DNA of 13,895 nucleotides from Nostoc sp. CHAB 5715 (GTDB taxonomy: Bacteria; Cyanobacteriota; Cyanobacteriia; Cyanobacteriales; Nostocaceae): positions 1 through 13,895 of the forward strand of contig NZ_JAIVFR010000056.1 in assembly GCF_020829685.1 (NCBI RefSeq), in the 5' to 3' direction. Shown piece by piece: positions 1-5,221 of the stretch (position 1 is its first letter; every line of letters begins with the position of its first letter). A program made the position numbers and the translations under genes. The notes beneath the pieces were generated by a model, which saw only the letters and a program-made list of their open reading frames with translations, ran no database searches and was not told the origin of the DNA.

Positions 1-442
1 CAGCAAGCGATCGCCCTTCGGGTAGAATAATCGTCACCGTGATTTTTTCCCCAGGTTCTAGCATTCGTTGCAAATTCTCTTGCAACAGCTTTTGAGCGTA
101 AGCATAAATAGCAGGCTTGTCATCAGCATTCACCTGTCTACCAATTCCTTCCCCACTTTTAATAATTACAGCATCATCACCCTGTTCTCGCCATTCCACT
201 AATGCCCAAATCGGTGTATCTTTAGTTAGGTCAAGATTATCACCAGGATCGCTGCGGGTGATTGCTAAAGCTGTATTTTCAGATAGTCCTGCTACCTGTT
301 CAATTGGGATTTCTGCGATTTGGCTGGGTTCAATCAAATCTATAGATGCTAAAGTTAGGGGTTGGCGATCGCGTAACCACTGTAAAGCTGCAACAGCAGC
401 AGCGCAGGCAAAGACGGGAAGTGTGTATCCAGAACGGGACAT
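1..442 (-). CDS. cbiD: Cobalt-precorrin-5B (C1)-methyltransferase CbiD, N-terminal part, cut by window edge
   Basis: An open minus-strand frame runs from an ATG at 442-440 off the left edge, giving 147 codons of the N-terminus. It shows the family's start SGYTLPVFACAAAVAAL, then ITRSDPGDNLDLT followed by DTPIWALVEW, and a glycine-rich SGEGIGRQV. CbiD is known as the cytosolic enzyme that methylates C1 of the corrin precursor in anaerobic cobalamin (in cyanobacteria pseudocobalamin) synthesis. The ATG follows an A/T-rich leader with no clear Shine-Dalgarno site. A degraded second copy of its first codons and leader lies about 1,080 bp upstream at 1268-1558, and an attC-like palindrome lies 111 bp upstream of the start, so its promoter region has been rearranged. 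The C-terminus is outside the window. Confidence 0.9.
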   Translation of the reverse strand, partial: MSRSGYTLPVFACAAAVAALQWLRDRQPLTLASIDLIEPSQIAEIPIEQVAGLSENTALAITRSDPGDNLDLTKDTPIWALVEWREQGDDAVIIKSGEGIGRQVNADDKPAIYAYAQKLLQENLQRMLEPGEKITVTIILPEGRSLA

Positions 443-552
443 TTTTTAAATTTAAAAGTCAAAATAATTCTTCAAAATTGTTCGCGCAGCCTCTTGTAGA
501 GAAGACAGTTTCAAACGGCAATTTAGAACCCAACTGTAGCTTGCTTCTTTTA
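443..552 (-). promoter_or_regulatory. cbiD upstream leader (probable promoter region)
   Basis: This is the A/T-rich non-coding stretch between cbiD and the attC-like element. The part next to the start codon (443-479) is nearly identical to 1523-1559, upstream of the cbiD remnant. The far part shares GAAGACAGTTTCA (501-513) and an AGCTTGCTT block with sequence next to the other long palindrome (2484-2496). No -35/-10 pair could be fixed with confidence. Confidence 0.4.
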
Positions 553-638
553 GGGTAACGGCTCAGTTCAACGGCAGCAGATGACTTTCGCATCCCAACG
601 ACTATTTCTGCTCCGTCGGCTGCACCCCATTGTTAGAC
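553..638 (-). repeat. attC-like recombination site A
   Basis: On the minus strand this 86-bp imperfect palindrome starts with GTCTAAC, which fits the attC core RYYYAAC, and ends with GTTACCC. Internal arms pair: GCAGC(a)GA near 575 with TC(g)GCTGC near 615-622. It has the same length as element B (2515-2600), and the two can be aligned end to end on GTCTAACAA, CGTTGG, GCTGCCG and AGCCGTTA. The antitoxin gene 602-790 reads into it and ends inside it. The attC identity is inferred from the layout. A lineage-specific palindromic repeat is the alternative. Confidence 0.6.
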
Positions 639-790
639 CCCCGCGCAGGAGTTAGGGTAACAAACTGCCTGCCACTTTGGGCCTGCTGTCTTTGCCAATC
701 TTCACAAATTGCCTTCATGTCATAGTTGAAAGACTTTGCATGTTCGTCACGAATTCGCTCGAGTTCCTCTAAGATTTCATCCTGCCACAT
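602..790 (-). CDS. Small antitoxin-like protein paired with the PIN toxin upstream
   Basis: This 62-residue acidic, helical protein starts MWQDEILEELERIRDEHAKS and contains an FNYDMKAICEDWQRQQAQSG stretch. I recognise that stretch as typical of small antitoxin-like proteins next to PIN toxins in cyanobacteria. Its ATG lies 3 bp after the toxin stop, so the two are probably co-translated, in toxin-then-antitoxin order. Residues 51-62 (GSNNGVQPTEQK) are translated from the attC-like element A rather than from the ancestral gene. The native C-terminus therefore probably lay near TLTPAR (residues 45-50). It presumably binds and neutralises the PIN RNase. The pairing is inferred from position, and the exact family is not certain. 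Confidence 0.75.
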   Translation of the reverse strand: MWQDEILEELERIRDEHAKSFNYDMKAICEDWQRQQAQSGRQFVTLTPARGSNNGVQPTEQK

Positions 791-793
791 AAT

Positions 794-1267
794 TTACTCT
801 CCCATTAATTCATAAGGTGTACAGATTATTGGCAAAGTGTATCCACAATCAGAACAAATCTCCAGCAGTTTCCTTTGGATTTGAGCATTTGCAATGTGCT
901 TGCAATTCCAGGTTAACAGGTAATTGAGACTGCTGACTGTAGCCAGTGCAATATGGATCGCATCATCAGAAGCTTTGGGGGGAAGGTTGGTTTGCATCAT
1001 AAACTGCGCTGCTAAATCCTCTACAGCTTCGGTCACTTCAAGTAATGGTAAACCACGCACCGCCTCAAGTCTTTGAGCAGCCATTTTTGCATCGCCCTGT
1101 GCTACCTCACTTAGAACGACTTGTGAGATGTAGAGGGTAAATGCACTTCGACGCAACTCCCACCAATCTCTTGTAACCTCAATATTTCCGGCAATAATCA
1201 AGTTTTTGGTCGATCTAGCTGTGAGATAACCAAGAATGCTGGTTTCGATGTAGACGGTTTCGCTCAT
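794..1267 (-). CDS. PIN-domain toxin (VapC-like endoribonuclease)
   Basis: The 157-residue product begins MSETVYIETSILGYL, a PIN-domain first strand with acidic E8 in the usual Asp position. Further candidate metal-binding residues are E54 (LSEVAQ), D101/D102 (ASDDAIHIA) and a WNCKH stretch at 120-124 where many PIN proteins have WD. Length and motif order suggest an intact single-domain PIN protein. Family members are Mg2+-dependent RNases acting as type II toxins. The small antitoxin-like gene 602-790 follows after 3 bp. The ATG directly abuts the end of the degraded cbiD copy, so whatever promoter served the captured cbiD leader may now drive the pair. Substrate RNA cannot be told from sequence. 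Confidence 0.85.
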   Translation of the reverse strand: MSETVYIETSILGYLTARSTKNLIIAGNIEVTRDWWELRRSAFTLYISQVVLSEVAQGDAKMAAQRLEAVRGLPLLEVTEAVEDLAAQFMMQTNLPPKASDDAIHIALATVSSLNYLLTWNCKHIANAQIQRKLLEICSDCGYTLPIICTPYELMGE

Positions 1268-1522
1268 GTTGGGCAGGCTGTGGATTTTCCTATTTTAAGC
1301 TGGGAATCGCCTGTCCATCTGGCTTTGGGGCTTATGTTAGCCCATCCACAAAGCACAATCACACTTAAGCTATGGATCTGGTTTAGCCCACTGAGACTGA
1401 AGATAGGTTCTACAATTAGCCCTAAAGTTAAGGTTTGGCGATCGCGTAACCAGTGTAAAGTGTAAAGCTGCAACAGCAGAAGCACAGGTAAATACCGGGA
1501 GTGTGTATCCAGAACGGGACAT
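1268..1522 (-). pseudogene. Frameshifted remnant of the cbiD 5' end (partial duplicate)
   Basis: From the ATG at 1522-1520 the sequence repeats the cbiD start: MSRSGYTLPVFTC, then A-x-AVAAL. After about 20 codons a tandem duplication of TGTAAAG (1454-1460 and 1461-1467; a single copy in cbiD) adds 7 bp and breaks the frame. Past it, the other frame again resembles CbiD (LHWLRDRQTLTL versus LQWLRDRQPLTL in the real gene). Similarity fades below about 1,400. The leader 1523-1559 is also duplicated. The shifted frame stays open to 1264, but I see no sign that it is a working gene. Confidence 0.8.
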
Positions 1523-1563
1523 TTTTTAAATTCAAAAGTCAAAATAATTCTTCAAAATTCACC

Positions 1564-1603
1564 AAATAACCTTTCAGGGTTCGGCTCCAACGCCGTGTTA
1601 GCC
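1564..1603 (-). repeat. Short attC-like site D (probably lacks its distal half)
   Basis: Minus-strand GGCTAAC starts the element and GTTATTT ends it, only 40 bp apart. The right half on the plus strand, TCGGCTCCAACGC followed by GTGTTAGCC, closely matches the right half of element C (TCGGCTCAAACGC, then GTGTTAGCC). The hicA reading frame stops on the TAA inside GGCTAAC. At 40 bp it is shorter than known attC sites and may be a deletion form, or the weakest of the four calls. Confidence 0.45.
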
Positions 1604-1780
1604 TTCGTCGCCAAGCATTTTGATGATGTGTTTGGCAAGCTGTTCCTTAATTTCTTGATGCCTTGGAACAGGTTGAGATACCTTCGTTCTTGGGTTCTGA
1701 TACCAGTCATGTTTGCCACCATGACGAATAAATACACAACCCATTTCTTCGAGGCATTTGATCAAGTCCCGTCGTTTGAC
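1598..1780 (-). pseudogene. hicA: HicA-type mRNA interferase toxin, start codon lost
   Basis: The frame encodes KRRDLIKCLEEMGCVF, then IRHGGKHDWYQNP and VSQPVPRH, the compact double-stranded-RNA-binding-like HicA fold. The likely catalytic histidine is in GGKHDWY (residue 24). HicA cleaves mRNA and is held by HicB. The usual start, an initiator codon immediately before AAACGACGG, reads GTC here (1780-1778) instead of an expected GTG. The same change removes the TGA that would end hicB. A TTG or an internal ATG (codon 13) could initiate, but would cut off conserved residues. The 60-codon frame is otherwise clean, with its stop in element D. I call it decayed, although recent loss or use of an unusual start remains possible. 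Confidence 0.75.
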
Positions 1781-1968
1781 GATACCTCAAGTTCAGCCAC
1801 TCTTCAGATATTGGGGATTGTCCCACTCGTTAATTCTTTGTAAATATCAGTTAAGTTCTCCTTCAATTCGTTTTCGGTTTCTGCCTGAGTCCAGTAGTCT
1901 GGATACTCCTCCAGATAGCCAAGCCACATCTCCTCATCTTGCCAGTAAACATATTTTTTGGTTGTCAT
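1765..1968 (-). pseudogene. hicB: HicB-type antitoxin with internal stop
   Basis: The ATG at 1968-1966 opens MTTKKYVYWQDEEMWLGYLE, the N-terminal strand of small HicB-like antitoxins. It continues through DIYKELTSGTIPNI and meets TGA at 1806-1804 after 54 codons. The frame then continues RVAELEV, the expected C-terminus, so the stop looks like a CGA-to-TGA nonsense change. The next stop in frame is past the normal hicB/hicA junction, because the usual overlapping TGA has become TCA. HicB would normally carry the residues that cover HicA. A 54-residue product could still be made. It lies directly upstream of hicA and its ATG overlaps the stop of a 31-codon ORF. Confidence 0.75.
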
Positions 1969-2060
1969 AGGGTGAACGACTTATGAACTTCTCCAACTAT
2001 GCCAACCATCTTATCAAACAGGGCGATCGCTCTATCACAGTCGTCCAGAGTGCTACTCAC
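1965..2060 (-). CDS. Possible 31-residue small protein between the phosphatase-like gene and hicB
   Basis: A GTG at 2060-2058 overlaps the last codons of the HAD-like gene (GTGAGTAG), and its TGA overlaps the hicB ATG as ATGA. The product begins VSSTLDDCDRAIALFDKMVG. I do not recognise it. The tight overlaps at both ends are typical of translational coupling and are the only support. There is no Shine-Dalgarno site. It may instead be the C-terminal remnant of a lost gene. Confidence 0.3.
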   Translation of the reverse strand: MSSTLDDCDRAIALFDKMVGIVGEVHKSFTL

Positions 2061-2352
2061 TGAGCAAACTATCAGCCTGCAATGGATACACATGGCGTAA
2101 GCTTCGCCAAGCCTGAAATGGTTGATCATCAATCATTGCTTCTGGCTTGGGGAGATAACCAGCAAAGCAATCCTCTAGTCCAAACTCCTTTGCTGAAGCA
2201 CGAGCGTAATTACTGCCTCCACTGCTCCAGCAGTACAGTACTGCTCCTTGCGCCTTTAACTGTCGAACTACTTCAATGACGCTGGGTATTGGAATTCGTT
2301 TCGTTCCAACCGAGCGAACAAGAGTGTCATCGACATCAACAAAAATTACCAC
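2053..2352 (-). CDS. Small HAD-superfamily phosphatase-like protein
   Basis: The 99-residue product has all four HAD motifs in order: FVDVDDTL with D6-x-D8-x-T10 (nucleophile and acid/base Asp), a Ser in CWSSGGS (43/44), Lys69 in LPKPEAM, and the D75/D76 pair. HAD phosphatases hydrolyse phosphate esters with Mg2+ through an aspartyl-phosphate. With almost no cap domain it resembles minimal HAD proteins acting on large or phosphorylated polymer substrates, but no substrate can be named. The start is a GTG (2352-2350), since motif I follows only five residues later and no ATG lies closer. It heads a compact group with the small ORF and hicBA. Confidence 0.75.
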   Translation of the reverse strand: MVIFVDVDDTLVRSVGTKRIPIPSVIEVVRQLKAQGAVLYCWSSGGSNYARASAKEFGLEDCFAGYLPKPEAMIDDQPFQAWRSLRHVYPLQADSLLSE

Positions 2353-2514
2353 AGTTGAGTTTTCCGTGCTAACGCTTGATTCTACTTAAGTTTAATCGCC
2401 CAACCGAAGAATAACTATAACTGCCCAATTCGGCATAATATCCAGAATAATAATGCTCCCGGTGCGATCGCTTATTCAAAATTGAAGACAGTTTCAGATA
2501 GCTTGCTTTCTTCA

Positions 2515-2600
2515 GGATAACGGCTAAGATGATCGGCAGCAAATATTCTTTGCATCCACGCCAACGGCTTGTGGCTGCCCGCTTCATCGCTTTGTTAGAC
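2515..2600 (-). repeat. attC-like recombination site B
   Basis: This 86-bp palindrome on the minus strand starts GTCTAAC (RYYYAAC) and ends GTTATCC. On the plus strand GATGA(tc)GGCAGC near 2528-2540 can pair with GCTGCC(cgct)TCATC at 2574-2588, leaving unpaired bases in the stem as attC sites do. It aligns with element A over its whole length. The TAA in GTCTAAC also closes one frame of the DUF433-like remnant upstream. Confidence 0.65.
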
Positions 2601-2633
2601 CGCTTTACCAGGGTAGATACTGAACTTGACCTT

Positions 2634-2699
2634 CTAGTTTTCCCTCCGTTTACCACTGCGTTTTCCAGGTTCAATCGTAATAATGTCGTGGTAATTCAT
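2634..2699 (-). pseudogene. N-terminal stump of a DUF433-family (antitoxin-like) gene
   Basis: The ATG at 2699-2697, right after element C, opens MNYHDIITIEPGKRSGK, which is the start of DUF433 proteins as I know them (usually continuing PCIRG and a helix-turn-helix-like region). After residue 17 the match stops and a TAG follows at 2636-2634. Only 33 bp then remain before element B. DUF433 proteins of cyanobacteria usually pair with PIN-like toxins, and no partner is left here. The whole space between two attC-like sites is 107 bp, so this is an internally deleted cassette. Confidence 0.6.
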
Positions 2700-2707
2700 A
2701 AAAAAGT

Positions 2708-2771
2708 AGATAACTTTTCTTTGCCTCTGACAGATCACTCGTGGTCAGTCGGCTCAAACGCAGTGTTAGCC
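2708..2771 (-). repeat. attC-like recombination site C
   Basis: Between AGATAAC (2708-2714) and GTTAGCC (2765-2771) on the plus strand lies a clear hairpin: TTTGCC-t-CTGAC pairs with GTCAG-tc-GGC-tc-AAA around the loop AGATCACTCGTG. Bases left unpaired on one side are a hallmark of attC. The DUF6887-like gene reads into the element and ends inside it. Confidence 0.6.
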
Positions 2772-2986
2772 TGCTGACTAACGCTTCTTGCTGCTTCTAG
2801 CTTTTGGCGAATCGCTGCTTGAACCTTCTCATCAAAATCGGGATCGTCAGGGCTTGCAACAATTCTACGCGGACGTTGATTAATCCTGTCCAAGTATGCT
2901 TGAAAAGCAGCTTGATCCCGGCGATGCTTGAGAAAATACTGTTTCAATTCAACATCAGACATCGAATCGTAATTAATTCGGCTCAT
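2735..2986 (-). CDS. DUF6887-like small protein
   Basis: The 83-residue product has MSDVELKQYFLKHRRDQAAF, then a QAYLDRIN helix and SPDDPDFDEKVQAAIRQKLE. I recognise this as the cyanobacterial DUF6887 type, found next to DUF6888. I chose the ATG at 2986-2984 because it overlaps the stop of the upstream gene by 14 bp. The frame is open further upstream only by reading through that gene. Residues 73-83 (ANTAFEPTDHE) come from the attC-like element C, so the tail is acquired. The role is unknown. Pairing of two short conserved proteins suggests a toxin-antitoxin-like module, which is inference. Confidence 0.7.
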   Translation of the reverse strand: MSRINYDSMSDVELKQYFLKHRRDQAAFQAYLDRINQRPRRIVASPDDPDFDEKVQAAIRQKLEAARSVSQQANTAFEPTDHE

Positions 2987-3161
2987 CAGACAACTCTCCG
3001 TTGGGTAAAATTTGGAATTCAATCTCTTCGTCATACCCAGCAAGGATGTATACATTACGAGTCCGATTATCAACGCAAATGAAGTATATGGGTTGAAGCA
3101 TGATATACGTCAGTTGATAGCTAATACGGTACAAACTTGCTACTTGAGCAGCAGTAGGCAT
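2973..3161 (-). CDS. DUF6888-like small protein
   Basis: This is a 62-residue protein starting MPTAAQVASLYRISYQLTYI, with a central QPIYFICVDNRTRNVYILAG and an acidic C-terminus ending in NGELSDEPN. The pattern (helical start, then strands with D-x-RT-x-N-x-YILAG) matches what I know as DUF6888 in cyanobacteria. It overlaps the DUF6887-like gene downstream. The 45-bp spacer upstream holds ATTACGA repeats. No function is established as far as I know. It is the first gene of the cassette-like region in its reading direction. Confidence 0.7.
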   Translation of the reverse strand: MPTAAQVASLYRISYQLTYIMLQPIYFICVDNRTRNVYILAGYDEEIEFQILPNGELSDEPN

Positions 3162-3206
3162 CTTAGTTAATTACACCAAAATTACGAATTACGAATTAGT
3201 AATTAG

Positions 3207-3503
3207 TCAAACACCTACTTCTAATAATAGAGCTTCCATAGCTTCCCAAGAAATTCCTTGTTGAATATAACGAGGTGCTTCAGGATTGTAAGGACTGGCT
3301 ACTCGGTCAATATTGAGGATCTTTGCCCCATCTGGTAGAACTGGTACATCTGCATCAAATGCTGTAGGGCGCATCAAAGAACTGGAAAAGCCTTTGAAAA
3401 TAGCAATTGTATCTTGCTCATCAGCAATTTCTACTGTTACAAGTAGGACTTCTTGGGGACGTTTAGCAGTGTATTGTTCCAGTCGCTTGCCAATAGAATC
3501 CAT
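3207..3503 (-). CDS. Conserved cyanobacterial hypothetical protein (DUF7734-like)
   Basis: The 98-residue product starts MDSIGKRLEQYTAKRPQEVL. It has a strand-rich middle (VTVEIADEQDTIAIFKGFSS), SLMRPTAFDADVPVLP, and SPYNPEAPRY before a C-terminal helix. I recognise it as a protein conserved across cyanobacteria with relatives in plastid-bearing plants, listed as DUF7734, and I know of no function. It has no signal peptide or membrane segment. It starts 17 bp after the stop of the DUF3177-like gene, so the two are probably one transcript. It lies outside the cassette-like region, and its sequence looks like ordinary core genome. Confidence 0.75.
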   Translation of the reverse strand: MDSIGKRLEQYTAKRPQEVLLVTVEIADEQDTIAIFKGFSSSLMRPTAFDADVPVLPDGAKILNIDRVASPYNPEAPRYIQQGISWEAMEALLLEVGV

Positions 3504-3520
3504 TTTTTTAAGAGTAACGC

Positions 3521-4117
3521 TTACTGTGGTGTAGCCGAGCGTCCCTGCTTGCCCAGCTTAATCAGAACAAAGTAGCTTAAGTAAAGCACATAAATTACTA
3601 AACTAGTTATGCCGAGAAAACCTAAAAACTCAGCCTTGCTATTAGCATGGAAATATTCTTTGAATAGCAACGGAGCCTCAAACCAGACGCGACAATAGGA
3701 AGTCTTCAGCGCATTGCCAGAAAAAGCACAACCCAAAAAAGGGATAAAGGCTAGTGTACCCAAAATACAATAAACAGTTGTCGCCCACCGCCAAGAAGTA
3801 AAAATCAATTTCAAAGCGCCACTGGTTTGATACTCAATTTCATCGTTGATATCCACCCAGAACCACAGCGAAATCGGGATCAAAATCTGAGCTATCAACC
3901 CAGAGATAAAACTAACTGGATACTGGGCAATCATTAAGTAAATCGTGATTGCTACCAGGCTTGATACTCGCCAGTATATAGCCAATAAGCGTTGTATGCC
4001 TTCCGCTTTTTGCACAAATGCCCAAATTAGAAGAATTAGTGGAATAACTACCAGGAATAATACTGCCAGTCGGTAATCCATCCAGACGAAAGGGCGAAAC
4101 CAAACGTTATAGTCCAT
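3521..4117 (-). CDS. DUF3177-like membrane protein
   Basis: The 198-residue product starts MDYNVWFRPFVWMDYRLAVL. It has about five hydrophobic segments: VLFLVVIPLILLIWAF, LVAITIYLMIAQ, a long LIPISLWFW, VYCILGTLAFIPFLGC, and a C-terminal IYVLYLSYFVLI. The start and size match cyanobacterial DUF3177 proteins. Its function is unknown to me and it is presumably integral to the inner or thylakoid membrane. I chose the ATG at 4117-4115. The frame extends four codons to a TTG, but MDYN is the usual start of the family. It is followed by the DUF7734-like gene. Confidence 0.75.
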   Translation of the reverse strand: MDYNVWFRPFVWMDYRLAVLFLVVIPLILLIWAFVQKAEGIQRLLAIYWRVSSLVAITIYLMIAQYPVSFISGLIAQILIPISLWFWVDINDEIEYQTSGALKLIFTSWRWATTVYCILGTLAFIPFLGCAFSGNALKTSYCRVWFEAPLLFKEYFHANSKAEFLGFLGITSLVIYVLYLSYFVLIKLGKQGRSATPQ

Positions 4118-4188
4118 AATTTTTCTCAAACGATAAATAAAACATTTTTAACCAAGAACAAGTATCCATAACTAATAAACCTGTAAGC

Positions 4189-4357
4189 TAGGGCTATTTC
4201 GTTCTAGACATAAACCGCCCAGAACTAAAGTTCTTTGGCTTTTAGCTAAAGTCCGTTAAAAGGGACTATAACCTTTTCTCAGTCGTCTTTAGACGAGTTT
4301 CGCTATTAGACTCAGAATTCATTCTGAGGCGGGCTAGATGAGAATGAAATAGCCCTG
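4189..4357. mobile_element. MITE-like element, copy 1
   Basis: The element is 169 bp with ends AGGGCTATTTCGTTCT and AGAATGAAATAGCCCT, an inverted repeat with one mismatch. Inside are two small palindromes, GTCGTCTTTAGACGA and CTCAGAATTCATTCTGAG. It is flanked by the direct repeat CCTGTAAGC (4180-4188 and 4358-4366), a likely target-site duplication. A copy of the same length is at 7781-7949. There is no transposase frame, so it would need an enzyme supplied elsewhere. Confidence 0.8.
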
Positions 4358-4482
4358 CCTGTAAGCTATTAGCTAGCTAGCTAGTAGTCTATCTATATTA
4401 CGACTGCACTCTAACTTCTTTGTGCAAGCAAGTGGCTACCCAACTTATACCATTTCACCGAATTTATACTATAAATACGTTT

Positions 4483-4510
4483 GTAGGGGCATACAGATGT
4501 ACGCCCCTAC
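4483..4510. repeat. GTAGGGGC...GCCCCTAC palindrome
   Basis: GTAGGGGC-A-TACA pairs with TGTA-C-GCCCCTAC around a 2-base loop, with one mismatch. This is a dispersed hairpin type common in cyanobacterial intergenic DNA. No T-run follows, so it is not a typical terminator. Confidence 0.7.
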
Positions 4511-4938
4511 GGTCAATTCATTTGTTGCAAAGATTTTTGGAAAAGATATTACATGGTAAATTGTTTAATTCACTTTCCTCAATCTCTCTATTTGCTAAAA
4601 AACAAGCAACTCAAAGCTCCTCATCTCAGATTTTGCACCTATTTGTAAGTAGCGCCAAGAAGAGTTCTAAAACCCACCTACCGACTATATACTCGGCACT
4701 CTGGGACAAAACCCCATTTTTTTGGGTGTAAAAGTTTCCTTTTAAGATAAAAAAACTCTCAAATTTTAACCCCTATAGATCAGTAACTCCAGATATTTCA
4801 CCAATTATTTACCTATTGGGGCAAATCATAAAAGAGGAGGAGTAAGATTTTAGGCGGGAGTGAGGTGAGAGTGCAAGATGTAAGTAAATTTTGGTTGCTT
4901 GTTTACCAAACGAACATAAAACTCACTTGTCTAAATTT

Positions 4939-5184
4939 CTACTCGTCGTAAACTCGGCATTCAATTGCATCTGGGTTGTCATCACAATACTGTTCTAGAG
5001 AGTTTTTTGGCTTGCTTTGGCGCTTGTGGGAAGCTTCGGCTTGCAATTCTTCTACTGCATCCCAAGCAGCAGCACACTCTGGTGAGTTGCTACCGTTAGT
5101 ATCACAGACAGTACGCGCTTGTTCCACTTCTTCTTGGATTTTCTCATGAATACCGCTCTTTGCTGTTTCTTGGATGTTGGTCAT
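4939..5184 (-). CDS. cp12: CP12, Calvin-cycle regulatory protein
   Basis: The 81-residue product carries both cysteine pairs of CP12, C27/C37 and C67/C76, the core AWDAVEELQAEA (40-51) and the C-terminal EQYCDDNPDAIECRVYD. CP12 is a largely disordered protein whose oxidised C-terminal disulphide binds GAPDH. It then recruits phosphoribulokinase into an inactive complex in the dark, and thioredoxin reduction in light releases both enzymes. Length and motifs are those of a complete, typical CP12. The first 12 or so residues (MTNIQETAKSGI) are somewhat longer than in many homologues. It stands alone, facing away from the FIST gene. Confidence 0.96.
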   Translation of the reverse strand: MTNIQETAKSGIHEKIQEEVEQARTVCDTNGSNSPECAAAWDAVEELQAEASHKRQSKPKNSLEQYCDDNPDAIECRVYDE

Positions 5185-5215
5185 TGCTTTAGTCTCGTTG
5201 TGTGTTGTTAATACT

Positions 5216-5221
5216 AGTATA
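5216..5221 (-). promoter_or_regulatory. Candidate -10 box of cp12
   Basis: TATACT on the minus strand, about 30 bp upstream of the cp12 ATG, is a good -10 match. The expected -35 position shows no clear TTGACA. A GAG about 10 bp before the ATG may serve as ribosome site. Confidence 0.35.

Larger units (their letters stand above)
4118..4938. other. Gene-free stretch between the DUF3177-like gene and cp12
   Basis: About 820 bp are without a credible gene. It contains the 169-bp MITE-like element (4189-4357), a run of TAGC repeats (about 4369-4382) and the palindrome 4483-4510. A 103-codon plus-strand frame (4420-4731) runs across the palindrome and has no recognisable features. The rest is A/T-rich, and I see nothing else in it. 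Confidence 0.6.

Noticed and set aside
1264..1542. 92-codon minus-strand ORF as a gene in its own right
   Set aside because: It is the frameshifted frame of the duplicated cbiD start and leader; part of it reads the cbiD sequence after the 7-bp duplication.
2350..2430. A fifth attC-like site before the HAD-like gene (GCGTTAGCAC on the minus strand)
   Set aside because: Only a GTTAGC core is visible. I found no matching CTAAC start and no convincing paired arms at a suitable distance.
2369..2674. 101-codon minus-strand ORF spanning element B
   Set aside because: It is formed by reading through the palindrome and the DUF433 remnant. The low-complexity Ser/Arg/Lys-rich product matches no family I know.
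4420..4731. 103-codon plus-strand ORF
   Set aside because: It runs across the GTAGGGGC palindrome, has no ribosome site or recognisable motif, and a composition like non-coding DNA.
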